From Paraburkholderia sp. ZP32-5 (GTDB lineage: Bacteria > Pseudomonadota > Gammaproteobacteria > Burkholderiales > Burkholderiaceae), in contig NZ_JAJEJP010000002.1 in NCBI RefSeq assembly GCF_021390495.1, forward strand, positions 1,798,001 to 1,862,000: 64,000 nt of DNA. The letters run 5' to 3'. The position numbers and the translations under genes are program-made. The notes below the pieces were generated by a model, which saw only the letters and a list, made by a program, of their open reading frames with translations, did no database searches and had not been told where the DNA came from. Positions within the stretch are counted from its first letter, which is position 1; every line of letters starts with the position of its first letter. Shown one piece after another: positions 49,901-58,251 of the stretch.

Positions 49901-51694
49901 GCGCCGTTGCAGGCTTATCCGGGCCAGGGACAACCGCTGCCTCCGCAGCAGTACAACGCAGGCGCCGGCTATGCGCAGCAGCAGGCACCGTACGCGCCGC
50001 AACAGCCGCCCTATGGCGCGCCTGATGGCTACGCGTCGACGCCATGGCCGATGTCGCCGGCCGCGCGCGAAGCGCAGGCCAATGGCGGGATGCAGCCGCT
50101 GCCGTATGGATCGCCGCGCTCGACGACGAGGCACACGAGCACGGCCACGAAGAAGAGCACGTCGAAGACGAGCCGTGGCGCGCCGGTCTATGCGCAGCAG
50201 CAGGCTCCCTATCCGCAGCAGCCGTATCAGCAACCGTATCCGCAGCAGCAGGGCTACGCGCAACCGTATCAGCCGTATCCGCAACAGCAGCCGTACCAGC
50301 CTCAGCCTTATCAGCCGTACCCGAACCAGGGCTACTACGCGCAGCAGCAGCCGTATATTCCGCAGCCGCCGGCCGGTTACGCGCAGCCGTACTATCCGCC
50401 GGGCACGCAACCCGGCGCACAGCCCGGCAATACCGGCAACAACGCGCAGACCAACGTCGCGAATGCGCAGACGCTCGGCGTCGCCGAAGAACTCGCGCAG
50501 GTCAACCGCGAGCAGTCGAGCACCGTGACGGGCGGGCTCGTGTTCCGCAATCGCGTCGGCGAAGACGGACTGTCGTCCGTCACCGATATCGAGGCACCGA
50601 TCCAGGGGCGCATCAAGGCGGGCAACGGCCACGTCGTCGTCACGGCGACGCCGGTCACGCTCGATGCCGGCACCGCGGCGAGCAACACGTCCACGCTCGC
50701 GCGCTTCGGCTCGGGTCTGTCGACACCGTCGTCGGCCACCGCGGCGGTCGCGGGCAACAACAACTACGGCAGCCAGACCGCGACCGGCGTGGGGCTGTCG
50801 GTCGGTTACGAGAACCGCGCGGTCAGCGGCGATGTCGGCGTGACGCCGCTCGGCTTCCGCGAGACGAACATCGTCGGCGGCGCGCAGTACAACGGCGGCA
50901 TCACCGACAAGGTGACGTACTCGCTCGCGGTCGCGCGGCGCGCGGTGACCGACAGCCTGCTGTCGTACGCGGGCGCGCGCGATGCCGGCGCCGGGCTCGA
51001 ATGGGGCGGCGTCACGTCGAATGGCGCGCGCGCGGCACTGTCGTGGGACGACGGCACCAGCGGCCTGTACGTGAACGCGTCGTATCAGCACTACATGGGC
51101 GACAACGTGCCGAGCAACAACGCGGTCAAGGGCGGCGGCGGCGTCTATACGCGTCTGCTGAAGGACGCCGACCAGACGCTGACGCTCGGCGTGAACACCA
51201 CGATCATGGGCTACAACCGCAACCTGTCGTACTTCACGTACGGTCAGGGCGGTTACTTCAGCCCGCAACAGTACGTGATCCTGAACCTGCCGATCGAATG
51301 GTCCGGCCGCAACGGGCTGTTTACATACGACGTGAAGGGCTCGATCGGCGTGCAGCACTATCGCGAAGATCCGTCGAACTACTTCCCGCTGAACGACAAT
51401 TCGAACCGGCAGGCGACCGCGGCGGGTATCGCGAACTCGCTGACCGGCGTCGACAGCAACGCGGTTTATCCCGGCCAGAGCAAGACCGGGGTGTCGTATT
51501 CGCTTAGCGCGGTCGGTGAATATCAGTTGGCGCCGCAACTTGCGTTCGGTGCGACCGCTTCGCTTGGCAACGCTTACGCATATCGCGAGTGGGTCGCGGC
51601 CGTGTATGTACGCTACAGCTTCAGCAAGCAGACCGGCTTGCAGCCGTTCCCGCCGGTGCCGTTGCAATCGCAGTATCTGTCGCTGTCGAACTGA
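46946..51694 (+). CDS. bcsC: Cellulose export outer-membrane protein with TPR domain
   Basis: The 1582-residue protein starts with a signal peptide (IALSAGAICYVAAASPDVLAQ), followed by a long TPR superhelix to about residue 870, an unusual Pro/Gln/Tyr-rich linker (about 915-1158) and the outer-membrane barrel (about 1190-1582), ending in LQSQYLSLSN. BcsC spans the periplasm and lets the glucan out; the TPR part contacts the synthase and peptidoglycan. It is longer than E. coli BcsC (about 1150), mostly from the linker and extra TPRs. ATG 46946 lies inside the end of bcsZ. Confidence 0.93.
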   Translation: MRLNAVAMSLRIALSAGAICYVAAASPDVLAQAQTPKDPLTVLIDQGKYWQSHQRGDLAEQAWQKVLTIDPKQPDALFGMGMVLADRKDGAGAQQYLARLKAAAPNYPRLDELGRRLGETSVRDQTINDARRLAQSGQSASAVQQYQRALSGKPATPELQLEYYQALSATPQGWDEARRGLEQLARDNPDDPRYALAYAQHLTYRDVTRRDGIARLQKLAGDTSVGAAAKKSWRQALLWLDARPSDAAIYEAYLQSAGDDAAVKARYESMVKQDSAARARAQDNAAADARGRVIADGFAALDRDDVTTARAKFSSVLASNPNDIDALGGMGIAALKQEHFAEARNYLERASRGGNPARWKSALDSATYWTYTSDAIGARSNGEFAKAKSLFERAIALNPSDVTAQVLLGEMLLQNHDPAGAEQAYRMALRRQADNPDAIRGLVGALAAQGRGDEALQFANQLNAEQQAKVGGIDRLRGDAQAAQARAAEARGDLGTARSLFEDALLNKPDDPWLRLDLARIYVREGAVANARSMMDGLLATHPDMTDALYASALLSAETQDWSTGLAQLDRIPVAQRTDAMATLQHRLWVHQQADLATRMARSGQNQQALATLRAAEPVAGNSPELIGVIAAAYQQAGDPARALSLVRSAMSAAPGNTDLLLQYAGILSATNQQAELGSVMRQLQSMQLTPQQRIDFNSLNIGIVVRQADLVRQRGDLASAYDVIAPWLAAMPDNPDLQAALGRLYSSAGDDRNALTSYRVALQRRPDDLSLLQAAISAASGAKDFKYAESLAQQLLKLAPDDPGVLATVGRMYRAEGKLSLASTYLQRSLVAANTPLQPNAPRSGAPSNVPRGWETAMSQIGATPLPGTNPFEGKTAIATALSADQAEQSAHSTLPFLPTFPHTQSSSPTQTVPNYPPPTPPAPYVAPYTAPNPAPYNAPAAQPYMPPAPNAPIATPYGAPRSDAGYGGSGGYGQEAYGSSQSGAPLQAYPGQGQPLPPQQYNAGAGYAQQQAPYAPQQPPYGAPDGYASTPWPMSPAAREAQANGGMQPLPYGSPRSTTRHTSTATKKSTSKTSRGAPVYAQQQAPYPQQPYQQPYPQQQGYAQPYQPYPQQQPYQPQPYQPYPNQGYYAQQQPYIPQPPAGYAQPYYPPGTQPGAQPGNTGNNAQTNVANAQTLGVAEELAQVNREQSSTVTGGLVFRNRVGEDGLSSVTDIEAPIQGRIKAGNGHVVVTATPVTLDAGTAASNTSTLARFGSGLSTPSSATAAVAGNNNYGSQTATGVGLSVGYENRAVSGDVGVTPLGFRETNIVGGAQYNGGITDKVTYSLAVARRAVTDSLLSYAGARDAGAGLEWGGVTSNGARAALSWDDGTSGLYVNASYQHYMGDNVPSNNAVKGGGGVYTRLLKDADQTLTLGVNTTIMGYNRNLSYFTYGQGGYFSPQQYVILNLPIEWSGRNGLFTYDVKGSIGVQHYREDPSNYFPLNDNSNRQATAAGIANSLTGVDSNAVYPGQSKTGVSYSLSAVGEYQLAPQLAFGATASLGNAYAYREWVAAVYVRYSFSKQTGLQPFPPVPLQSQYLSLSN
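49690..50420 (+). repeat. Low-complexity Pro/Gln/Tyr-rich coding segment in bcsC
   Basis: This part of bcsC encodes about 240 residues built from short units such as APYNAPAAQPYMPPAP, QPYQPYPQQQ and QQQAPYAPQQPP. The segment sits between the TPR domain and the outer-membrane barrel. The units are irregular rather than exact tandem repeats. Confidence 0.85.
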
Positions 51695-52163
51695 ATGTGG
51701 GTTGCGGGTAGCGCCGCGCGTTTCGTGTGATGTTTTTCATGCGCAGCGCGCGGCCCGCGTTCGATCGATGCGCGCGGTGTGGTGCTCGCGAGGCTGTGCC
51801 GTGCGTTGCTTGCCGCGTGCCGGGGCAATACCCCGAAGCAACGCCGATAGCGCGCTTCTTGCCGCTCCCGAAGCGACCCAACACGGCGATCCAGTAAAAG
51901 TTGCGCGCGCAGCCTCCGCTTGCGCGGATCAGCCCTCTTCCATCAGCGTCGACCGATTCGGCAAAACCCGAATCGCGCCCGCGCGCGCCGCAATCGCACG
52001 ATGTTGTGACCTACAATAATCGCAGCCCAGCAGGTTGCTTGCCGCCGTCTCGCGCCTCGCGGCGCAAACCTATCCCGCCTCGCCGTCCCTGCCCGATCCA
52101 GGCGCCTCGCGCCGAACCCGTGAAGCGTCGACAACGAGGACACTTCCATCGATGTGATCTCAC
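51695..52163. other. Intergenic region between bcsC and hybrid kinase gene
   Basis: No gene, terminator or clear promoter is visible in these 469 bases. Open frames on both strands have no family similarity. The kinase promoter is expected in the last part, where TACAATAAT near 52010 is the only AT-rich spot. Confidence 0.5.
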
Positions 52164-54800
52164 ATGGAGCGCAGCATGCCCTTTCCGGCACAAGACTACG
52201 GCTGCGCCGGCTGGCGCAACGAGATGGCGCAACGCATCAGCGAATTCGACTGGTGCGCCACCGGGCTCGGCGCAATCGAAAACTGGCAACGCAGCCTGAC
52301 CTCGACAGTCCAGTTGATGCTCGCATCGCCCGTGCCGCTCGTGCTGCTGTGGGACGAGCCCGGCTACATGATCTACAACGACGCCTACGCGGTCTTCGCG
52401 GGCGGACGTCATCCGTATCTGCTCGGCCGTCCCGTCGAGGACGGCTGGCCCGAAGTCGCCGATTTCAATCGCCACGTGATGAACACCTGCCTCGCGGGCG
52501 GCACGCTGTCGTATCGCGACAAGGAACTGATGCTGCTGCGCGACGGCAAGCCCGAAGACGTATGGATGGACCTCTACTACAGCCCGGTCGCCGGCGACAG
52601 CGGCGCGCCGGCCGGCGTGCTCGCGATGGTCGTCGAAACCACCGGGCGCGTGCTGACCGAGCGCCTGCGTCAACGCGCCGAAGCCGAACTGCACGAGACC
52701 AACGAACGCCTGCAACTCGCGCTGAACACCGGCGCGGTGCTCGGCACCTGGGTGCTCGACGTGCGCACCGGCAAGGTCAGCGGCGACGAACGTTTCGCGC
52801 GCACCTTTTCGTTTCCGCTGGACGAAGCATCGAAAGGCGTACCGCGCGATGCCGCGACGCAGATGATCCACCCGGACGACCAGGCGCTCAACGACCAGCG
52901 CACCAACGAGGCGATTCGCAGCGGTGAGCCGTTTCGCGTCGAATACCGGATCCGCCGGCCCGACGGCGACTATCTGTGGGTGCAGGCGAACGGCCGCTGC
53001 GAGTTCGACGAAGATGGCGAGCCGACACGTTTTCCCGGCGTGCTGATCGATATTCATGAACGCAAGATCGCCGAACAGTCGCTGGTTCAGCTAACCGAAA
53101 CGCTCGAACAACGCATCGCCGATTCGATCGCCGCGCGTGCGCTTGCCGAAGAACAGTTGCGCCAGGCGCAGAAGATGGAAGCGATCGGCAGCCTCACCGG
53201 CGGCGTCGCGCACGACTTCAACAACGTGCTGCAGGTGATCAACGGCAATCTGCAGATGCTCGCCGCCGATACCGACCACGATCCGGTCACGCGGCGGCGT
53301 CTGTCGGCCGCGACCGATGCGGTCAGGCGCGGCGCGAAGCTCGCCGCGCATCTGCTCGCGTTTGCGCGGCGTCAGCCGCTGTCGCCGATCGTGCTGAATC
53401 CGCGCCGCCTGCTCACCGGTATGAGCGAGATGCTGCACCGTGCGCTCGGCGAAACGGTGCGCATCGAAACGGTCGTCAGCGACGATCTGTGGAACGTGCA
53501 GGTGGACCGCAACCAGCTTGAAAATGCGCTGCTCAATCTCGCGATCAACGGACGCGACGCGATGCGCGCCGACGGCGTGCTGACCGTGCGCGCGACCAAC
53601 CGCGTGCTCGATGCCGCGTTCTGCCGTGACAAGCCGGAGCTGTCGCCCGGCGAATACGTGCAGTTCTCGGTCGCCGACACCGGCTCGGGCATGCCACCGG
53701 ACGTGCTGCAGCGCGTATTCGAACCGTTCTTCACGACCAAGCCCGATGGTCACGGCACGGGGCTTGGCCTGTCGATGGTGTTCGGCTTCGCGCGGCAAAG
53801 CGGCGGACATGTCGCGATCGAAAGCGAGGTCGGACACGGCACGACCGTGTTGCTGTTCTTTCCGCGCTGCTGCGAGCCGGAAACGCCGGAGACCGTCGAC
53901 GGTACTGCGGCGTCGATCGGCGGTGGCGGCGAAACGATTCTGGTGGTCGAGGACGACGCCGACGTGCGGCTGACCGCGGTCGAAATGCTCGCGCAACTCG
54001 GCTACAAGGTGTTGATCGCATCGAACGGCGACGCGGCGCTCGAATTCATCGACAGCGACGTGCCGATCGATCTGCTGTTCACCGACGTGGTGATGCCCGG
54101 CAAGCTGAAGAGCGTCGACCTCGCGCAACGCGCGGCCGCGCGCACGCCGCCGGTGCCGGCCCTGTTCACATCGGGCTATACGCGCGATGAAATCATGCAC
54201 CACGGCAAGCTCGACGCGGGCATCACGCTGCTGTCGAAACCGTATCGGCGCGACGATCTCGCGAACATGGTGCGCGGCGTGCTGCGCGCGAACGCGCGCC
54301 GTGCGGCCGAGGTGGCGGACGTCTGCGATGGGCACATCGCCGCATGTGTGCCGCCGGCCGCGTACGGCGGCGATAGCGCGTCAGACCGCAAGCTCACCAG
54401 CGCCGCCGACAGCACGCGCGTGCTGAACGAAGCCGCGCGCGTGTTGTTCGTCGAAGACGATACCGAATCGCGCGAGGCGCTCGCCGAACTGCTCGGCGCG
54501 TTGGGCCTCGACTGCACCGCGGTTGCAAGTGCCGAAGCAGCGCTGCCGCTCGCGGCCGCGCAACACTACGACGTGCTGCTCACCGACCTCACGCTGCCGG
54601 GTATGTCCGGCGACGCGCTCGCGCGCGAGGTGCGGCGCGTGCAGCCGGACATACGCGTGCTGCTGGTGTCGGGTTACGGACGCAGCGCGCAGATCGGCGA
54701 AGCGATTCCGGGCGCGCGGCTGCTCGGCAAGCCGCTCGATATCGAGCAATTGCGGCGGGAGCTTGCGCAATGGCTCGATCGGACTGAAGCGGCGTCGTAA
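52164..54800 (+). CDS. Hybrid sensor histidine kinase with two receiver domains
   Basis: The 878-residue protein has no membrane segment. Two PAS-type sensor regions come first (about 30-175 and 195-315), then HisKA with the phospho-acceptor His350 in GGVAHDFNNVLQVI, and HATPase_c (NLAINGRDAM, FEPFFTTKPDGHGTGLGLSM). Two receivers follow, with Asp641 in LLFTDVVMPG and Asp808 in LLTDLTLPGMSG. HDFNN kinases with PAS and double receivers are usual soluble sensors in Burkholderiaceae. No response regulator lies beside it. It stands between bcsC and the end of the phenol hydroxylase operon and need not serve either. ATG 52176 is an alternative start. Confidence 0.88.
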   Translation: MERSMPFPAQDYGCAGWRNEMAQRISEFDWCATGLGAIENWQRSLTSTVQLMLASPVPLVLLWDEPGYMIYNDAYAVFAGGRHPYLLGRPVEDGWPEVADFNRHVMNTCLAGGTLSYRDKELMLLRDGKPEDVWMDLYYSPVAGDSGAPAGVLAMVVETTGRVLTERLRQRAEAELHETNERLQLALNTGAVLGTWVLDVRTGKVSGDERFARTFSFPLDEASKGVPRDAATQMIHPDDQALNDQRTNEAIRSGEPFRVEYRIRRPDGDYLWVQANGRCEFDEDGEPTRFPGVLIDIHERKIAEQSLVQLTETLEQRIADSIAARALAEEQLRQAQKMEAIGSLTGGVAHDFNNVLQVINGNLQMLAADTDHDPVTRRRLSAATDAVRRGAKLAAHLLAFARRQPLSPIVLNPRRLLTGMSEMLHRALGETVRIETVVSDDLWNVQVDRNQLENALLNLAINGRDAMRADGVLTVRATNRVLDAAFCRDKPELSPGEYVQFSVADTGSGMPPDVLQRVFEPFFTTKPDGHGTGLGLSMVFGFARQSGGHVAIESEVGHGTTVLLFFPRCCEPETPETVDGTAASIGGGGETILVVEDDADVRLTAVEMLAQLGYKVLIASNGDAALEFIDSDVPIDLLFTDVVMPGKLKSVDLAQRAAARTPPVPALFTSGYTRDEIMHHGKLDAGITLLSKPYRRDDLANMVRGVLRANARRAAEVADVCDGHIAACVPPAAYGGDSASDRKLTSAADSTRVLNEAARVLFVEDDTESREALAELLGALGLDCTAVASAEAALPLAAAQHYDVLLTDLTLPGMSGDALAREVRRVQPDIRVLLVSGYGRSAQIGEAIPGARLLGKPLDIEQLRRELAQWLDRTEAAS

Positions 54801-54828
54801 GGAGCGCGGCCCTGCCGCGCAATCGCTA

Positions 54829-55893
54829 TCAAATCGACTTGAACAACGGACTTTTCGCCAGCGCGTCGGCCCCATCCGCATTGCTGAGAAACTTCTCCGT
54901 ATAGATGTCGCGCTCGAACAGTTGCCCTTGCATCAATGCGCGGATCGCCGCTTCGATCATCACCGGCGGCCCGCACAGATACGCCTTGTGGCCGCGAAAA
55001 TCGTTCGCGAAGTGTGCTTTCGCCGCTTCATGGACGAAGCCGCGAAAGCCTTCCCATGCACTCCCGTCCGCTTCGTTCGACAACGCGGGCACGTAGGTGA
55101 AATTCGCGTGCCGCCGCGCGAGTTCGGCAAACTCATCGTGATAGTAGAGTTCCGCGCGATCGCGCGCGCCGTACACCAGCGTGATCGGCCGCGCGTCGCC
55201 CTGTTCGAGCAGATCGAGCAGCATCGAACGCGGGCTCGACAAACCCGAGCCGCCGGCAATCAGAATCACCGGCTGCGGATCCGACGCGCGTACGAAGAAA
55301 CGGCCGAACGGCCCGCTGAAACGCAGCTCGTCGCCGGGTTTTAGCGCTTCATGCAGATAGCCGGTGCCCTTACCGCCCGGCACACGCCGCACATTCAGTT
55401 CGATCAGCGTCGACGAACCCGGCGTGCCGGCGAGCGAAAACGCACGCGGCATGTCTTCGCCGGGAATCTGGACGTTCACGTACTGCCCCGCCTGAAACTC
55501 GATGCCGTCGCCATCCAGTTCAACGAAGATGCCCTTGATCGTCGGCGTCAGGTTGACGCTCTCCTTCACGCGGCCCGTGAAATCCTGAACCGGAAAATGA
55601 CGCGCGTCCGGGTCTTCGTCGATATCGGCTTCGATCGTCAGGTCCGATTGCACGGTCGCGCAGCACGCGAGGCATTTGCGTTCGTCCCGTTCGAAATCCA
55701 TCAATGCGAACGGCGATGCATTGCCGTGCTCGATCTCGCCATCGATGACCTGAACCTTGCACGTCGCGCACAGCCCGTGGCAGCACGCGTGCGGCAGCCA
55801 CACCCCGGCGCGCAGGCACGCATCGAGAATGGTCTGATCTTCGCCGATCTCGATGGTGTGACCGATCGGCTCGATGGTTAGCTGATAGCTCAT
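54829..55893 (-). CDS. dmpP: Phenol hydroxylase reductase component (P5)
   Basis: The 354-residue protein has an N-terminal plant-type [2Fe-2S] ferredoxin domain with cysteines in ACCHGLCATC and KCLACC, an FAD domain with RAFSLAG, and an NAD domain with IAGGSGLSSPRSML. It passes electrons from NADH to the DmpLNO oxygenase. AAGGAG lies before ATG 55893. It is the last gene of the operon; catechol dioxygenase genes that usually follow (dmpQB) are absent, and the hybrid kinase gene converges from the left. Confidence 0.95.
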   Translation of the reverse strand: MSYQLTIEPIGHTIEIGEDQTILDACLRAGVWLPHACCHGLCATCKVQVIDGEIEHGNASPFALMDFERDERKCLACCATVQSDLTIEADIDEDPDARHFPVQDFTGRVKESVNLTPTIKGIFVELDGDGIEFQAGQYVNVQIPGEDMPRAFSLAGTPGSSTLIELNVRRVPGGKGTGYLHEALKPGDELRFSGPFGRFFVRASDPQPVILIAGGSGLSSPRSMLLDLLEQGDARPITLVYGARDRAELYYHDEFAELARRHANFTYVPALSNEADGSAWEGFRGFVHEAAKAHFANDFRGHKAYLCGPPVMIEAAIRALMQGQLFERDIYTEKFLSNADGADALAKSPLFKSI

Positions 55894-55932
55894 GTCAGCG
55901 TCTCCTTTCTGGTGAATGCATGTGCGCGCGGT

Positions 55933-56295
55933 CTAACTGCAGGACCCGTGAATACCGGTCAGGCCCGGGGTGCGGAAGCGGATCAGCCCCTTGTGGCGCA
56001 GTCCGTTTTCTTCGAGCGTGCGATCGAGCACGGGCGTGAAGCGCTCGTTCGAACGGAACCATTCGATCTCGTCGAACTTGACGCTCGCCCAGTCGGGATG
56101 CGCGGAGTAAATGCCCGGAAGCACATCGTTGACGAGTGCGGCGAATGTCATCGACGGTGGGACCGGGATGCAATGCGGCGCGCAGAACATCAAATGATCT
56201 TCCCAGCCGATAAACAGCAGACGGTTGCCGTGAAAGTTTTCTTCGCGGTCTTTGATTTCGCCCTTGTAGCCTTCTTTAAGCGCGATAACTGACAT
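55933..56295 (-). CDS. dmpO: Phenol hydroxylase oxygenase subunit (P4)
   Basis: The 120-residue protein is the small gamma-type subunit of the diiron phenol hydroxylase, starting MSVIALKEGYKGEIKDREENF. The family motif with HCIPVPPSMTFAALVNDVLP is clear. It joins DmpL and DmpN in the hexameric hydroxylase. AAGGAG stands before ATG 56295. Order and spacing are as in known dmp operons. Confidence 0.95.
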   Translation of the reverse strand: MSVIALKEGYKGEIKDREENFHGNRLLFIGWEDHLMFCAPHCIPVPPSMTFAALVNDVLPGIYSAHPDWASVKFDEIEWFRSNERFTPVLDRTLEENGLRHKGLIRFRTPGLTGIHGSCS

Positions 56296-56333
56296 GATTT
56301 CTCTCCTTCTGATTCGGTCGGCGTGCGCGGGTG

Positions 56334-57956
56334 TTATGCGGGCTGCGCGGCAGCCGTGCTTTGCGGCGTACTGTCCGTCGTACTTTCCGTGGTATTCGCG
56401 CCGCCATGACTCGGCTTGCCGGTCCAGCGCAACCAGTTCTTTCTGTCGGGCGAATCCTCGAATTCATGGCCGTCTTCTCCGACATTGATGTGGTAATAGC
56501 GCAGTACTTCGGCGAGCGGATTGAAATCCGCGGCAGTGGGATCCGCGTCTTGCTCGAAGCAGTTGCCCTGATAGATCTGATGCACCGGCAACCATGCCTG
56601 CACGTATTTTTCCGGCTCGTTATCGAAGATGTCCTTGCAGCCGTCCGAGCAGAAATGGAACTTGTTGCCGAGATAATCGCTTTCGCGGTAACAGGTTTTG
56701 GTCGGATCGTCGGGTTCGGTAAAGGCCATCGGAATCTGGCAGATCTGGCACAGCATCGGCAGCGTGTTGTTGTAGAAGCGCTTGCCCTGCTTCTGCTGCT
56801 CGCGCCAGTACTCGAAACGCGGCCGGTACAGCCGGTCGAATGTTGCCGGGTACTTTTCGGAGAGCCACGCCATTTCGTCGTCGGACGGAATCCACGTGTG
56901 CATCGCGGCTGCATGCGTGTAGTTGTAGAAGATGCCCCACGCTTCGTGCGAAATGCGGTCCTTTTCCTTCGACGCCACCTCGTAGTACTTCGGCATGCGA
57001 ATGCCGTAGCGTTCGAGATCATGGAACAGCGCGCCGCCATTCTTCTCGAAGTAAGTTTCCCATGCTTCCTGCCACGACATGATCCGCTTCGGCAGCATGT
57101 AGTCCATCATCATTGCGACGAGCGTCAGCAACCGGTAGCCGCGCCAGAACCATTTGTCGACCCACTTCTGGATGATCGGCACATTGCCCGGGTCCTGTTC
57201 GAGCAGGAACTTCACGACTTCGAGGCCGAGCGTCATATGGCGCGATTCGTCGGATTGCGCGGAAAAGCCGAACGTGACCGTCGCCATATCGCCATTGAAC
57301 GCGGCGCCCGACATGAACGGCATGAACAGCAGATTGGTCAGTACATATTCGAACGAGAACGAGATCGCAGTGACGAACTCGAACGGCCCGGCGCTCATCG
57401 CGTCCTCGAAATATGACTTCGGCACCGATAGGTACCAGACCCGGTCGTGCATATGCTTGAAGTCGTGAAAGCCGTTGAAGAACTTGTTGTAGTGGCTGAT
57501 CGTATGCACCTGCGTCTGCGCATGACGCAGCTCATCGATTGCCTGCATCTGACACGCGATGCGCGCGCCGGCGCCGCGGAAATTGCGGCCGGCGAGTGCG
57601 AAGCCGCGATGCGCCGCGTATTCGAGCGGGCTCACGCCGGTCAGAAACAGTTTCAGCGCGTTGATATAACGCGGATCGGTCACGTTGAACTGACCGTTGT
57701 TCTGCTGGAACGCGTCGATAATCGCGTACAGCTTGCGCTCCTTTTCGCCCTGGTATTTCCAGTAGGCGTCCATCGTCAGACGGAACGGATCCTCCCACTT
57801 GTCCCAGTCGTGGACCTTGATGCCTTCGAAGCGGTCGTACGGAAAGACTTCGTCCATCGGCTGGTAAGTGGTTTCCCAACCGAGGCCGCGCGTCAGCATC
57901 GCGTAGTTTTCCTTGATGCTCAGCTTTTTCGGCGTCGTGTTCGTGGTGGTGCTCAT
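56334..57956 (-). CDS. dmpN: Phenol hydroxylase large oxygenase subunit, diiron (P3)
   Basis: From ATG 57956 the protein is 540 residues. It is the alpha subunit of the soluble diiron monooxygenase that turns phenol into catechol. Both diiron motifs are present: AIDELRHAQTQ and QSDESRHMTLG. The C-terminal third has the zinc-type CQICQ and FHFCSDGCKDIF segments. The C-terminal tail (after KPSHGG) is a Thr/Ser/Ala-rich extension of about 23 residues. GGAG precedes two adjacent ATGs (57959 and 57956). Confidence 0.96.
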   Translation of the reverse strand: MSTTTNTTPKKLSIKENYAMLTRGLGWETTYQPMDEVFPYDRFEGIKVHDWDKWEDPFRLTMDAYWKYQGEKERKLYAIIDAFQQNNGQFNVTDPRYINALKLFLTGVSPLEYAAHRGFALAGRNFRGAGARIACQMQAIDELRHAQTQVHTISHYNKFFNGFHDFKHMHDRVWYLSVPKSYFEDAMSAGPFEFVTAISFSFEYVLTNLLFMPFMSGAAFNGDMATVTFGFSAQSDESRHMTLGLEVVKFLLEQDPGNVPIIQKWVDKWFWRGYRLLTLVAMMMDYMLPKRIMSWQEAWETYFEKNGGALFHDLERYGIRMPKYYEVASKEKDRISHEAWGIFYNYTHAAAMHTWIPSDDEMAWLSEKYPATFDRLYRPRFEYWREQQKQGKRFYNNTLPMLCQICQIPMAFTEPDDPTKTCYRESDYLGNKFHFCSDGCKDIFDNEPEKYVQAWLPVHQIYQGNCFEQDADPTAADFNPLAEVLRYYHINVGEDGHEFEDSPDRKNWLRWTGKPSHGGANTTESTTDSTPQSTAAAQPA

Positions 57957-57978
57957 CATGCGTCTCCAGTGGTGCCGA

Positions 57979-58251
57979 TCAGGCTTTCCATTCAAGGATG
58001 AATTCGTCGTCGGTCTCGTCGATATTGCCGCCGAGCGAGATCAGATTGAGTTGCAGTTCACGCAGATCGAAGTCGCGGCCGATGCGCTCTTCGATCGACT
58101 CGCGCCGGATCACGAGGCGGCCGACAGCGTCGATCTTGACCATTGCCGGAAACGCGTTGACGACCGCATGCGGGTTGTCCGCCTCGATCGCTTCGATGAT
58201 CGGGCGCGATTCGTCGTTGGCCTGAAAGGCGATGAATACGGAATCAGCCAT
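57979..58251 (-). CDS. dmpM: Phenol hydroxylase activator/coupling protein (P2)
   Basis: The 90-residue protein is the cofactorless effector that binds the hydroxylase and is needed for turnover. It starts MADSVFIAFQANDESRPIIE. ATG 58251 has AGGAGG seven bases before it and overlaps the end of dmpL by eight bases, so translation is coupled. A longer frame reaching 58320 lies within dmpL and is not used. Confidence 0.94.
   Translation of the reverse strand: MADSVFIAFQANDESRPIIEAIEADNPHAVVNAFPAMVKIDAVGRLVIRRESIEERIGRDFDLRELQLNLISLGGNIDETDDEFILEWKA

Noticed and set aside
49331..51667. 778-codon minus-strand frame opposite bcsC
   Set aside because: Arg-rich shadow of the low-complexity linker and barrel; bcsC on the plus strand is certain.
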